8,399 bases of DNA, taken from NCBI GenBank assembly GCA_003131705.1, contig PKUY01000107.1:12249-20647 (forward strand). Reading direction: 5' to 3'. Of this stretch, positions 1-7,005 are shown piece after piece (within the stretch, counting starts at the first letter, position 1; each line of letters opens with the position of its first letter). Both the position numbers and the translations under genes were made by a program. The notes under the pieces were generated by a model that saw nothing but the letters and a program-made list of their open reading frames with translations, was not told the DNA's origin and did no database searches. Source of the DNA: Acidobacteriota bacterium (GTDB lineage Bacteria > Acidobacteriota > Terriglobia > Acidiferrales > UBA7541).

Positions 1-53
1 AAAACAGGCGGCAGTTCGAGAGCACGCTCCTCCTGGAACCCTCAATAAAAATC

Positions 54-100
54 CGCGGGACCACGTGTACCGAAACGGTCACGCAGTCCCGCGAGTTTTT
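54..100. terminator. Bidirectional intrinsic terminator-like hairpin
   Basis: An 8-bp GC-rich stem pairs 54-61 (CGCGGGAC) with 86-93 (GTCCCGCG). The interior also pairs: CGTG at 64-67 with CACG at 80-83, and ACCG at 69-72 with CGGT at 76-79 around an AAA loop. On the plus strand the stem is followed by a T5 run at 96-100. On the minus strand it is followed by a T run (the A5 at 47-51). It lies just past the stop of the minus-strand gene at 132-455, so termination of that gene is its likely job. It could also stop a plus-strand transcript entering from the left edge. Confidence 0.7.
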
Positions 101-131
101 GACGTCCGATCCGAAACAACGCTATTGGGAG

Positions 132-455
132 CTACCGCTTCTTGCCCTTGCCACGCTTTTTCGAAGGGGCTTTTTTAGCCTTGCCCTTCGATTTCGCCTT
201 AGGCTTTGCTTTCGGCTTTTTCGCCTTCGGGCTCGCCTTCTTGGCCTTCTTAGCTTTCTTTACCCTTCGAGCCGGAACGCTCTTGCGAGGAGCGGGTGTA
301 ACCGGTGCTTCCTCATCTTCTTCCGGGGCCTCTTCGATGATAACCTCTTCGATTTCCTCTACGATCTCCTGCGGCTGCTCCTGCCCCTCTTCTTCTTCCT
401 GCTCAAAACCGGGCAGTTCGTCGTTCTCATCATCATGCATTTTGGCGTATAGCAT
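132..455 (-). CDS. Small charge-segregated protein: acidic N-terminal half, Lys/Ala/Pro-rich histone H1-like tail
   Basis: This 107-residue protein has two blocks of opposite charge. I count 23 Asp/Glu in residues 1-50, almost no basic residue there, and long Glu runs. Residues 57-107 hold 28 Lys/Arg and no acidic residue, arranged as KKAKKA, KPKAK and KSKGK repeats. No folded domain, signal peptide or membrane segment is visible. The tail resembles H1/HupB/AlgP-type tails that bind DNA or RNA by charge, which suggests a nucleoid- or RNA-associated role in the cytoplasm; the function is inferred. The ATG at 455 is chosen because GGAGG lies 5 bases upstream (461-465). A second in-frame ATG at 440 has no such site. 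The gene stands alone, with its own strong promoter (507-536) and a terminator just past the stop. The opposite-strand ORFs over it are shadows of this low-complexity composition. Confidence 0.8.
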   Translation of the reverse strand: MLYAKMHDDENDELPGFEQEEEEGQEQPQEIVEEIEEVIIEEAPEEDEEAPVTPAPRKSVPARRVKKAKKAKKASPKAKKPKAKPKAKSKGKAKKAPSKKRGKGKKR

Positions 456-506
456 TCGATCCTCCGTGGGGTCCCGGGTTTTCTTCGGGCCTCACTCCTT
501 GGCCCG

Positions 507-536
507 CTTATAAACGGAGTGTCGGAACTTTGTCAA
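507..536 (-). promoter_or_regulatory. Sigma70-type promoter of the charge-segregated protein gene
   Basis: Read on the minus strand, a perfect -35 TTGACA (531-536) is separated by 18 bases from TATAAG (507-512); shifting one base gives TTATAA with a 17-base spacer. Transcription would start near 500, giving a leader of about 45 bases that contains the GGAGG site. The near-consensus match suggests strong, largely constitutive expression. Confidence 0.65.
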
Positions 537-616
537 GGCGCAATGGATCGAAAAAACAGTGCCATCGCCGAGGGTGTTACTTATGGGTGGGTGAAAATAG
601 CTGGATTCTGCAGAAA

Positions 617-629
617 CTAAACAGTTTAG
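617..629. repeat. 13-base odd palindrome CTAAACAGTTTAG
   Basis: CTAAAC and GTTTAG flank a single central base, just past the stop of the MltD-like gene and about 80 bases upstream of the next promoter in the minus direction. It has no GC-rich stem and no T run on either strand, so it is a poor terminator. It could be a protein-binding site or chance. Confidence 0.3.
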
Positions 630-642
630 ATGGAGGAATTGC

Positions 643-2550
643 CTATCGCTGGACGCTTAACACGTCGCCCGCATGAAGAGGGCGCTCGGCCAGGAAGGGA
701 TTCGCCTGCCGCAGTGCCGAAACCGTTGTCTGGTGCTCGCGCGCGATGGAATAGAGGGTCTCGCCCGGTTTTACGTGATGCTCGCGGGCCTCAGGCAGCT
801 CGGAGCTACGTGTTGACACATTCTCCATACCCCGGCTCGCGTTTTCCGCCGACTTCGACTTAGCGGGTGAGGCCGCTTGCGCCGCGTCGCTACCTGCCAA
901 GATTCGCAGATGCGATCCTCGTGGAACGTGACTCCCGGAAATATGATTCCAGCGCCTCAACTCCTGGACCGTGACGTCGTACCTGCCCGCAATCCCCGCG
1001 AGCGTGTCGCCACGCTGCACGCGGTAATGTACCACACGCACCACCGGCGGCGCGGTCGGTACGTTAAGCAGGAACCCTGCCGGCACGGTTGCATGCGCGT
1101 CCAGGTGGTTGGCCGCTTCGATCGCCGGAAGGGTGACCCGGTAATGCCGTGCGATGTCGGACAGCGTTTCGCCTTGTCCTGCCGGATGCAGGCGCCAGGT
1201 CGTCCATTTGTCTTCCGGCACCTGGCCGATGTTTTCCTCGAAGTTTTTCGCCGCGCCCGCCGGCATTTTTAATTGGAAGCCCGGTGCGTTTGGCGTGACA
1301 TTCCGCAGCAGCTCAGGGTTCAGCAGTCGAAGATCGTCAAAGTCGGCGCCCGCCGCGTCGGCCACGAGATGGAGGTCGATCGTGTGGTCCAGGCTAATCG
1401 TTTCCACGTTCACCGGTTTCTCGGGAGCAACCTGCACGCCGTAAAGCCCCGGATCCTTCGCCACGAATGCCAGCGCTAGAATAATCGGCACGTAGTTTTG
1501 GGTCTGCTTGGGCAAGGCGTTGCGCTTCTGCAATTCCCAGAAGTCCGCATATCCGGTGCTCTGGATCGCCCGCTGCACGTTCATTGGGCCTGAATTGTAC
1601 GCAGCCATCACCAGATACCAGTCGCCGAACATCGCGTAGAGATCGCGCAAATGGCGCGCCGCGGCGCGCGTGGCTTTCTCCGGATCGCTGCGCTCATCAA
1701 TCCAGTACGTTCGCTCGAGATCGTATTCCTCACCGCGGTAGGGCATGAACTGCCATATCCCGCGCGCCCCGGCGCGCGAAACCGCCTGTGGCTGGAAGGC
1801 GCTTTCTGCCTGCGCCAGATAGATCAGATCCTGCGGAACGCCTTCTTCCTTGAGGACACGCCGGATCATGTCGTTGTAGCGTCCAGCGCGCTCGAGACCA
1901 TGGCTCACAATCGCGCGCCCGCGCGTCGACGTGAAGAAGCTTAGATATTGAAGGACCGAATCGTTCACGGTCAGCGGCAGGTCGTGCCGTACGCTGATCA
2001 TTTCCTTTTGGGCTTTCAGCGCCAGGCGCGGATCGCCCGCCGGCAAAGTCAAATCGGCAATTTCATCGATCGGTGCGGGCTCGCCCGGCGTTTCCGAATC
2101 TTCTTCCACGTTGGTCTTGTCGGCATTCAGGTTATCGCCTTGGATGGCATCGCCGATCTCATCGAATAGCTTCGCAAGCCGGGAATCGGAGTCCGCCCGG
2201 AAGCCGCTGGCAAGGATCAGGTCCACACCACGGTCGAAGTCCACCTGCGCTTTTGCGGTGTTTCCCGCCTGAAAGTCTTGCTGGCCGGCGTCGACGCTGG
2301 CCTGAACCTTTGCCACTAGAATATCGATTGCCGGCCGCCGGTCTACTCCAAATGAGGCAATGCCAAGCGGGTTCTTTGGCAAGGGAAGTGGTTCGCGGAA
2401 ATAGGCGGTCGTGGGCGCCGGTGCACTCGCAGGTGCGGGCGTTGCAGCCGGGGGCCGGACGTGAACCTGTTTGGTCGCGGTTTCTTCACATCCCGCTAGT
2501 CCGAAAGCGCCCGCTGCCAAAATAACCCAGATTGTCGCTCTGCGTTTCAT
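643..2550 (-). CDS. mltD: MltD-like membrane-bound lytic murein transglycosylase with three LysM domains (lipoprotein)
   Basis: It cleaves the MurNAc-GlcNAc bond of peptidoglycan to give 1,6-anhydromuropeptides, acting from a membrane lipid anchor in the periplasm. Residues 1-21 form a lipoprotein signal (KRR, hydrophobic core, lipobox LAGC, Cys21), which is why the ATG at 2550 is preferred over the in-frame GTG at 2598. Residues 85-112 look TPR-like. The SLT domain spans about 235-345, with catalytic Glu249 in the AES motif, then GIWQFMP (264-270) and AAYNSGP (316-322). A degenerate LysM-like segment lies near 385-431, and clear LysM domains at about 452-497, 508-551 and 590-633. E. coli MltD has 452 residues and two LysM domains, so this 635-residue form is longer. 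A Pro/Ala-rich linker (about 33-48) follows the anchor Cys. No strong Shine-Dalgarno precedes 2550 (GGCGG only). The mltD name is by family resemblance. Confidence 0.9.
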   Translation of the reverse strand: MKRRATIWVILAAGAFGLAGCEETATKQVHVRPPAATPAPASAPAPTTAYFREPLPLPKNPLGIASFGVDRRPAIDILVAKVQASVDAGQQDFQAGNTAKAQVDFDRGVDLILASGFRADSDSRLAKLFDEIGDAIQGDNLNADKTNVEEDSETPGEPAPIDEIADLTLPAGDPRLALKAQKEMISVRHDLPLTVNDSVLQYLSFFTSTRGRAIVSHGLERAGRYNDMIRRVLKEEGVPQDLIYLAQAESAFQPQAVSRAGARGIWQFMPYRGEEYDLERTYWIDERSDPEKATRAAARHLRDLYAMFGDWYLVMAAYNSGPMNVQRAIQSTGYADFWELQKRNALPKQTQNYVPIILALAFVAKDPGLYGVQVAPEKPVNVETISLDHTIDLHLVADAAGADFDDLRLLNPELLRNVTPNAPGFQLKMPAGAAKNFEENIGQVPEDKWTTWRLHPAGQGETLSDIARHYRVTLPAIEAANHLDAHATVPAGFLLNVPTAPPVVRVVHYRVQRGDTLAGIAGRYDVTVQELRRWNHISGSHVPRGSHLRILAGSDAAQAASPAKSKSAENASRGMENVSTRSSELPEAREHHVKPGETLYSIAREHQTTVSALRQANPFLAERPLHAGDVLSVQR

Positions 2551-2619
2551 AGTCCGCCGTTTCAGCCATTCGCTGAGAATGATTCCCTCGTCCGCCACTG
2601 CTACTCTGACGCAATTGAA

Positions 2620-2648
2620 ATGTTACGGGCCGCCAACAACCGGGTCAA
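2620..2648 (-). promoter_or_regulatory. Probable sigma70-type promoter of the MltD-like gene
   Basis: On the minus strand, TTGACC (2643-2648) and TAACAT (2620-2625) are separated by exactly 17 bases. Transcription would start near 2613, leaving about 63 bases before the chosen ATG at 2550. Matches are 5/6 and 4/6 to consensus. Confidence 0.5.
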
Positions 2649-2895
2649 TGGTTCTACCCTACTAGACGTTGACCATAACAGGACAACGAGTACCAGTGGG
2701 TTTTCGCCCGCCCGAGCCGTTAATTGGCCATACCGGGGGCACAAGACAACTCGAGGCTTATACCACTGTCTCAGAGGGAATTGCTAGGGCCGTTCGAAGC
2801 AGTAGAGCACCAGGCAAGCCAGCTAGAAATTCTGAGCCAGGGAAGGAGCTCGTGCCGCGCGGCGTAGTAGTAGGCGTTTGACCCGATGATCCAGC
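2649..2895. other. Intergenic stretch between the PLP enzyme gene and the MltD promoter
   Basis: No gene is supported here. The ORFs that cross it are tails of shadow frames of the PLP enzyme gene. A 10-base palindrome GCCGCGCGGC lies at 2854-2863, about 35 bases past the PLP gene stop, without a T run, so it is not a convincing intrinsic terminator. Confidence 0.5.
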
Positions 2896-4080
2896 CTAGC
2901 CCAGTGCCTGCCGCAGATCTTCGATGAGGTCTTCCGGGTCTTCGAGGCCGACCGATACGCGCACCGTCCCTGGCCCCACGCCAGCCGCACGCAGTTCCGC
3001 GGTGGACATTTTGTAGTGCGAGGTATAAATGGGCAGGACCACGAGCGACTCCACACCGCCGAGGCTTGCCGCCAGCAGAAACACCCGCACGCGGTCGCAG
3101 AATCGTCGCGCCGCTCCAAGGCCGCCCTTCAGATCGAACGCCATCATGGCGCCGAACCCGCGCATCTGCCGCTTCGCCAGGGCATAGTCGGGGTGCGATG
3201 GCAAACCCGGGTAATGAACACTCGCCACTTTGGGATGCTTCTCCAAAAACTTCGCCACAAGCATCGCGTTCTTGCACTGCCGCTCGATGCGCACTCCCAG
3301 TGTTTTCATTCCGCGGATCAGCAGGAACGCCGCCTCGGGGTCCATCGAGCCGCCGATCTGGATCACCATGGCGCGCACCTGCTCGATAAGAACGCTGTTC
3401 CCCGCGGCTGCCCCAGCGATCACATCCGAATGCCCCGCCAGATACTTCGAAGCGCTGTGCAGGACGATATTGAATCCCATCGAGAGCGGCTTTTGCAGCA
3501 CGGGACTGGCAAACGTATTGTCGATTAGGGAAACGAGCCCCCACTCCTGCGCGAACGCGACTGCTTTTTTCAGGTCTACCAGACGCAGTGTCGGGTTCGT
3601 CGGCGTCTCGATGTAGAGCACCTTAGTCCGCGGGCCCACGAGCCGCTCGATCCCAGCCAAGTCTGTTTCCACATGACGCACCACGATTCCCAGCCGCGGC
3701 AACACATCTCGAAAAAGCCGGTAGCTTCCCCCGTAAAGCTGCCGCGTCGCGATTACTTCCTCGCCCGCACGCAGTTGCGAGAGCAATGCGCTTGAAATCG
3801 CGGCCGTGCCCGACGCCGTGACCACCGCGTCTTCGGCCCCCTCGAGCGCCGCGATCTTCTTTTCGGCAATCGCCAGCGTCGGATTGCCGTAGCGCGAGTA
3901 GATATACGCCGAGCTTTTCCCCTCCGCCCAGCGCTTCATCTCTTCCGTGCTCGCGAACGTGAAATTCGACGTGCGCGCAATCGACGTTCCCACGGGAGCG
4001 CCCACTCGGAATTTTTCCTCGCCCGTGTGGATCGCGAGTGTCGCGTCGCCCCAACTTTTCGTCTTTGAAGATTTTTTCAT
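2896..4080 (-). CDS. Cys/Met-metabolism PLP-dependent enzyme (cystathionine gamma-synthase / gamma-lyase family)
   Basis: This 394-residue cytosolic enzyme belongs to fold-type I of the trans-sulfuration family, whose members make or break gamma-carbon bonds of homoserine esters, cystathionine or methionine. Visible hallmarks: Tyr61 and Arg63 in YSRYGNPT (phosphate contact with the neighbouring subunit), Tyr116 in LYGGSY stacking on PLP, Asp187 in IDNTF for the pyridine nitrogen, Lys212 in HSASKYLAGHSD as the Schiff-base lysine, SLGGVES (339-345), and Arg374 in GTVRVSVGLED binding the substrate carboxylate. Length is typical and all key residues are present. Gly118 stands where methionine gamma-lyases have their characteristic Cys, which favours a cystathionine synthase or lyase, or an acylhomoserine sulfhydrylase, over MdeA. 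Exact substrate cannot be read from sequence, so no symbol is given. The ATG at 4080 is the only sensible start, but no Shine-Dalgarno is visible. A palindrome lies upstream at 4142-4155. It appears to be transcribed alone. Confidence 0.93.
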   Translation of the reverse strand: MKKSSKTKSWGDATLAIHTGEEKFRVGAPVGTSIARTSNFTFASTEEMKRWAEGKSSAYIYSRYGNPTLAIAEKKIAALEGAEDAVVTASGTAAISSALLSQLRAGEEVIATRQLYGGSYRLFRDVLPRLGIVVRHVETDLAGIERLVGPRTKVLYIETPTNPTLRLVDLKKAVAFAQEWGLVSLIDNTFASPVLQKPLSMGFNIVLHSASKYLAGHSDVIAGAAAGNSVLIEQVRAMVIQIGGSMDPEAAFLLIRGMKTLGVRIERQCKNAMLVAKFLEKHPKVASVHYPGLPSHPDYALAKRQMRGFGAMMAFDLKGGLGAARRFCDRVRVFLLAASLGGVESLVVLPIYTSHYKMSTAELRAAGVGPGTVRVSVGLEDPEDLIEDLRQALG

Positions 4081-4141
4081 GATCGCAGCAGCTTGCCGTA
4101 TGTTGCCGCGAAATCACAAGCGCCAATTTGGTTCCGCAACG

Positions 4142-4155
4142 CAAATTCGAATTTG
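4142..4155. promoter_or_regulatory. Perfect 14-base palindrome upstream of the PLP enzyme gene (candidate operator)
   Basis: CAAATTCGAATTTG reads identically on both strands. It is centred about 68 bases upstream of the PLP gene ATG, where a promoter would be expected, and lies in a divergent spacer. A second, weaker symmetrical word, CCAATTTGG, is at 4123-4131. No good -35/-10 pair is visible around them for the minus strand. A dimeric regulator's binding site is a plausible reading, but nothing in the window encodes that regulator. Confidence 0.45.
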
Positions 4156-4378
4156 TGGCTCAGCCGAGTTTCGGAAATGCAGCGCGTTCGGCCCGGTGCC
4201 TGATGGATTGTTTTTTAAGCAGCAGGGTTCATCGATATCTCTGCGCCCGCATTCGCCTTTCCTTCCCTATTGGCGTTGCAGACGAGACTCATGGAAAACA
4301 GGGAAGTACCAATATGTTATGGTGCCAATATATGGGCAACCGGTCCAATCCTGTTTTGCGCGCTATACGCGCGTCTGG
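4156..4378. other. Divergent intergenic region upstream of the small lipoprotein gene
   Basis: No gene is supported. CCAATAT occurs twice, at 4309-4315 and 4325-4331, in an AT-rich patch that is the best place for the lipoprotein promoter, but I see no clear -35/-10 pair. A 5-bp hairpin (GCGCG 4358-4362, CGCGC 4368-4372, loop CTATA) ends 6 bases before the Shine-Dalgarno at 4379-4384. It could affect mRNA stability or translation. Confidence 0.4.
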
Positions 4379-4390
4379 AAGGAGCAACCG

Positions 4391-4627
4391 ATGAAGAAAG
4401 TCGCCAGTGTTCTGATTCTGTGCCTGTCCACGCTATGCCTTTCGGCGTGCGCGATTCTCAACCGAGACGCCGGCCCCTGCTATGGCATGGGCTGCCCGGC
4501 TACTGCGCCCAAGAGCGCACCGGCGCAGCAAGTCACCGCCAAAAGTGCTGGACACCCGAAAACGCATGGCGAAAGGCTCACGAAGGATGTCGCAGATCCT
4601 GCGTCGCAGGCAAAACGCGGCGAATAA
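4391..4627 (+). CDS. Small predicted lipoprotein, 78 residues
   Basis: I do not recognise a family. The N-terminus is a lipoprotein signal: MKK, a hydrophobic core, and lipobox LSAC with Cys20 as the lipidated residue. The mature chain is only about 59 residues, with a CYGMGC motif (Cys30, Cys35) close to the anchor, an Ala/Pro/Gln-rich stretch, and a charged polar tail with no predicted fold. The ATG at 4391 is chosen because AAGGAG (4379-4384) lies 6 bases upstream and the signal peptide starts there; the same frame is open much further upstream, but that part overlaps the PLP gene antisense. It is transcribed away from the PLP enzyme gene and ends 37 bases from the stop of the convergent EF-G paralogue gene. 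Role unknown; likely envelope-anchored. Confidence 0.75.
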   Translation: MKKVASVLILCLSTLCLSACAILNRDAGPCYGMGCPATAPKSAPAQQVTAKSAGHPKTHGERLTKDVADPASQAKRGE

Positions 4628-4664
4628 CGCCCGTCTCCCGCACGTTAGCCAGCCGAATTAGCAG

Positions 4665-6800
4665 CTAGGCCGTGGCGGCCTGAATTTGTTCTTCGCCCGC
4701 GTGATGCGGTTTATGCGCGGCGATCACTTTCTCGGCAATTTCCTGTGGCACAAAATCGTAGTGCGACAATTCCATGGAATAGCTTCCGCGCCCCTGCGTC
4801 ATCGAGATCAGTTCGTTCGCATAACTCAGCATTTCCGAGAGCGGCACCTGCGCTTTGACGACCACGTTGCCAGCCCGAGCGTCGCTCCCGCTGATTTTCC
4901 CTCGGCGCCCGCTGAGATGGCCCATCAGGTCGCCGGAATACTGATCCGGCGCATAAACTTCCACGTGCATGATCGGTTCGAGCAGCGCCGGCCGCGCCTG
5001 CTTCATCGCTTCCTTGAAAGCGAGCGAGCCTGCGATTTTGAATGCCATGTCGCTCGAATCCACATCGTGATACTTGCCGTCGTAGAGGCTCACGCGGAAA
5101 TCGACTACCGGAAACCCAGCCAGATATCCGCGCTCGGCCGCGTCGCGCACTCCTTTCTCCACCGACGGAATCCAGTTCCTCGGAATCGCGCCGCCGAAAA
5201 CATCGTCCACGAACTCGACTCCCTTGCCACGCGGCAGCGGCTCCAATTTAATTCTGCATAGGCCGAATTGCCCGTGCCCGCCGGTCTGTTTTTTGTGCTT
5301 GCCCTCAGCGTCGGCCTTGGCGCGAATCGTCTCGCGATAAGGAACTTTCGGCGGGTGCAGTGTCAACTCCACGTGATACCGCTTGCGCAATTTCGCGACG
5401 ACCACTTCGATGTGCTGCTGTCCCGCGCCGCTGAGCAAAAATTCCTTCGTCTGCGGATCGCGCCCGAATCGCAGCGCGAGATCCTCTTCGAGGATTCGAT
5501 GAATGGCCACGCCGATGCGGTCTTCATCGGCGCGCGTTTTCGGCTCGATCGCAAACGTGATCGAAGGCTCGGGGATGCGCGCGGGAGCGTAAAAAATCGG
5601 CGCGCTCTTGTCCCCCAGCGTGTCGCCAGTGACGGTTTCCTTCAGTTTTGCCACCGCGCCCAGATCTCCCGCGTGCAGGTCGTTGACCGCCATCGCCGTC
5701 TTTCCCTGCATCACCTGCACGTGTTGCAGCCGCTCTTGCGAACCGCGGTTGAAATTATTCAACGTTGCGTCATTTTTCACCACGCCGGACATCACCTTGA
5801 AATACGTAATCCTTCCCGCAAAGGGATCGGCGACCGTCTTGAAAATGAAAAGCGAAGCCGGCTCCGAATCCGCAATCGCGCGTTCGACCGCCTCCCCCTT
5901 GGGATCGGGACTCTTGTGCCCGGTCAGCTTGCCGCGAAACGCCGGCGAAGGGAAAATCTCAATCAGGAAATTCAGGATCGCGTCGCTGCCGATGTTGTGC
6001 AGCGCCGAACTCACGAGCACGGGAAAAAGTCGCTTCGCGATCACCGCCTCGCGCAGCCCCTTTTTCAAATCCTCGACCGGCAGGGTGCCCTTGTCGAAAA
6101 ACTCCTGCATCAATTCGTCGTCGCCTTCGGCCACCATTTCGACCAGCGCTTCGTGCGCCGCTTTCGCTCGTTCGGCAAGCTCCGCCGGAATCTCTTCGAC
6201 TTTCGCTTTGCCGCATCCGTCCGGCGCATAGATCAGCGCCTTCATGGAAATCAGATCGACCACGCCTCTGAAATTCTTTTCGGACCCGATCGGCAGTTGG
6301 ATCGGCACTGCGCCGCGGCCGAAAACCTGCTCAAGCGAGCTCATCGCGCGCTCGAAGCTCGCCAGATCGCGGTCCATCCAGTTCAGCACGAATGCCCGCG
6401 GCAACTCGTATTCGGTCGCGTAGTCCCACACCCTTTCGGTGACCACCTGCACGCCCGCCGCCGCGTCCACGACGATCAGCGCCGCGTCGGCCGCGATCAG
6501 CGAGGACTTCGTCTCATTGATGAACGTCGAATACCCCGGCGTGTCGAGCAGATTGATCTTTGCTTTTTCCGCCTGTTCCGCGGTCTGCCATTCTGCGTAG
6601 GCCATTCCTGTGTTGATCGAAATCTTCCGCGCGATCTCCTCGTCGTCCCAGTCGGTCGGTGCGGAGCCGTCGCTCACCTTGCCCAGCCGCGGCGTCATCC
6701 CCGCGGTAAACAGCAACGACGCGACGAGCTGGGTCTTGCCCGTGGCGCCGTGGCCGACAATGCCCACGTTGCGTATCGATTCGGTGTTGTACGATTTCAT
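4665..6800 (-). CDS. fusA2: Elongation factor G-like translational GTPase (FusA2-type paralogue)
   Basis: This 711-residue protein has the five-domain EF-G layout: G domain about 8-285, domain II about 311-400, III about 405-482, IV about 485-605, V about 607-695. The P-loop is GHGATGKT (16-23), the form seen in EF-G-like paralogues rather than the GHIDAGKT of canonical EF-G. G3 is DTPGY (86-90): the catalytic His that follows DTPG in EF-G is Tyr, as I recall being usual in the FusA2 group. G4 is NWMD (140-143) where NKxD is expected; the codon is TGG. G5 is SSAL (264-267). Domain IV keeps GKYHDVDSSDMAFK at its tip. Family members act at the ribosome, but whether this one translocates, recycles or works under stress is unknown. 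The ATG at 6800 has GAGGTG (6805-6810) 4 bases upstream. It seems to be a single-gene unit with a long leader. Confidence 0.92.
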   Translation of the reverse strand: MKSYNTESIRNVGIVGHGATGKTQLVASLLFTAGMTPRLGKVSDGSAPTDWDDEEIARKISINTGMAYAEWQTAEQAEKAKINLLDTPGYSTFINETKSSLIAADAALIVVDAAAGVQVVTERVWDYATEYELPRAFVLNWMDRDLASFERAMSSLEQVFGRGAVPIQLPIGSEKNFRGVVDLISMKALIYAPDGCGKAKVEEIPAELAERAKAAHEALVEMVAEGDDELMQEFFDKGTLPVEDLKKGLREAVIAKRLFPVLVSSALHNIGSDAILNFLIEIFPSPAFRGKLTGHKSPDPKGEAVERAIADSEPASLFIFKTVADPFAGRITYFKVMSGVVKNDATLNNFNRGSQERLQHVQVMQGKTAMAVNDLHAGDLGAVAKLKETVTGDTLGDKSAPIFYAPARIPEPSITFAIEPKTRADEDRIGVAIHRILEEDLALRFGRDPQTKEFLLSGAGQQHIEVVVAKLRKRYHVELTLHPPKVPYRETIRAKADAEGKHKKQTGGHGQFGLCRIKLEPLPRGKGVEFVDDVFGGAIPRNWIPSVEKGVRDAAERGYLAGFPVVDFRVSLYDGKYHDVDSSDMAFKIAGSLAFKEAMKQARPALLEPIMHVEVYAPDQYSGDLMGHLSGRRGKISGSDARAGNVVVKAQVPLSEMLSYANELISMTQGRGSYSMELSHYDFVPQEIAEKVIAAHKPHHAGEEQIQAATA

Positions 6801-6922
6801 GTTTCACCTCGGTTTGCGGAATTGCATTTCTCGCGGAAGGGCTCAAACAGGCTGCCAGGGCAGGCATTTCGCGTGGGAAAAATGCGAATGACCAACTTCG
6901 TGCCGTGCATTCGGATCAGCAT
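6797..6922 (-). CDS. Possible 41-residue leader ORF overlapping the fusA2 start (ATGA)
   Basis: On the minus strand an ATG at 6922 opens a 41-codon frame whose TGA shares the ATGA junction with the fusA2 start at 6800. The junction is the type used for translational coupling. Against it being a real gene: only a weak GGGGGCGGCG-like site precedes its ATG, the same frame is open far upstream to 7537, the peptide (MLIRMHGTKLVI..., ending ANRGET) matches no family I know, and the fusA2 Shine-Dalgarno alone is strong. Treat as a candidate. Confidence 0.2.
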   Translation of the reverse strand: MLIRMHGTKLVIRIFPTRNACPGSLFEPFREKCNSANRGET

Positions 6923-6961
6923 CACGACGCCGCCCCCGGCGTTTGCGCGATGAACCCTGTA

Positions 6962-6993
6962 GCCCTGGAGTCCGCTGGGAGCGGATTCAGGGC
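6962..6993 (-). ncRNA. Stem-loop near the 5' end of the predicted fusA2 leader
   Basis: An inner stem TCCGCT/AGCGGA (6971-6976 with 6980-6985, three-base loop) stacks on an outer stem GCCCTG/CAGGGC (6962-6967 with 6988-6993) across a small internal loop: 12 bp in 32 bases. If transcription starts near 6999 the hairpin sits a few bases from the mRNA 5' end, about 160 bases before the fusA2 ATG. It may protect the 5' end or be regulatory. It matches no riboswitch class I know, and no T run follows, so it is not a terminator. Confidence 0.4.
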
Positions 6994-7005
6994 CCGACAG
7001 CCGGG

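Noticed and set aside
142..513. Plus-strand ORFs rich in Phe/Leu/Ser over the first gene
   Set aside because: They are the antisense of the Lys- and Glu-rich codons of the charge-segregated protein. The promoter, ribosome site and terminator all support the minus strand.
2596..2598. Upstream GTG start for the MltD-like gene (651 residues)
   Set aside because: It would put 16 charged residues before the signal peptide, has no Shine-Dalgarno, and lies only about 15 bases from the predicted transcription start.
2771..3544. 257-residue minus-strand ORF
   Set aside because: It is a shifted frame of the PLP enzyme gene with no motif and Arg/Gly-rich composition.
5268..6953. 561-residue plus-strand ORF
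   Set aside because: It is antisense to the EF-G-like gene, whose motifs are unmistakable. Its Arg/His-rich, motif-free translation is typical of the opposite strand of a GC-biased gene.
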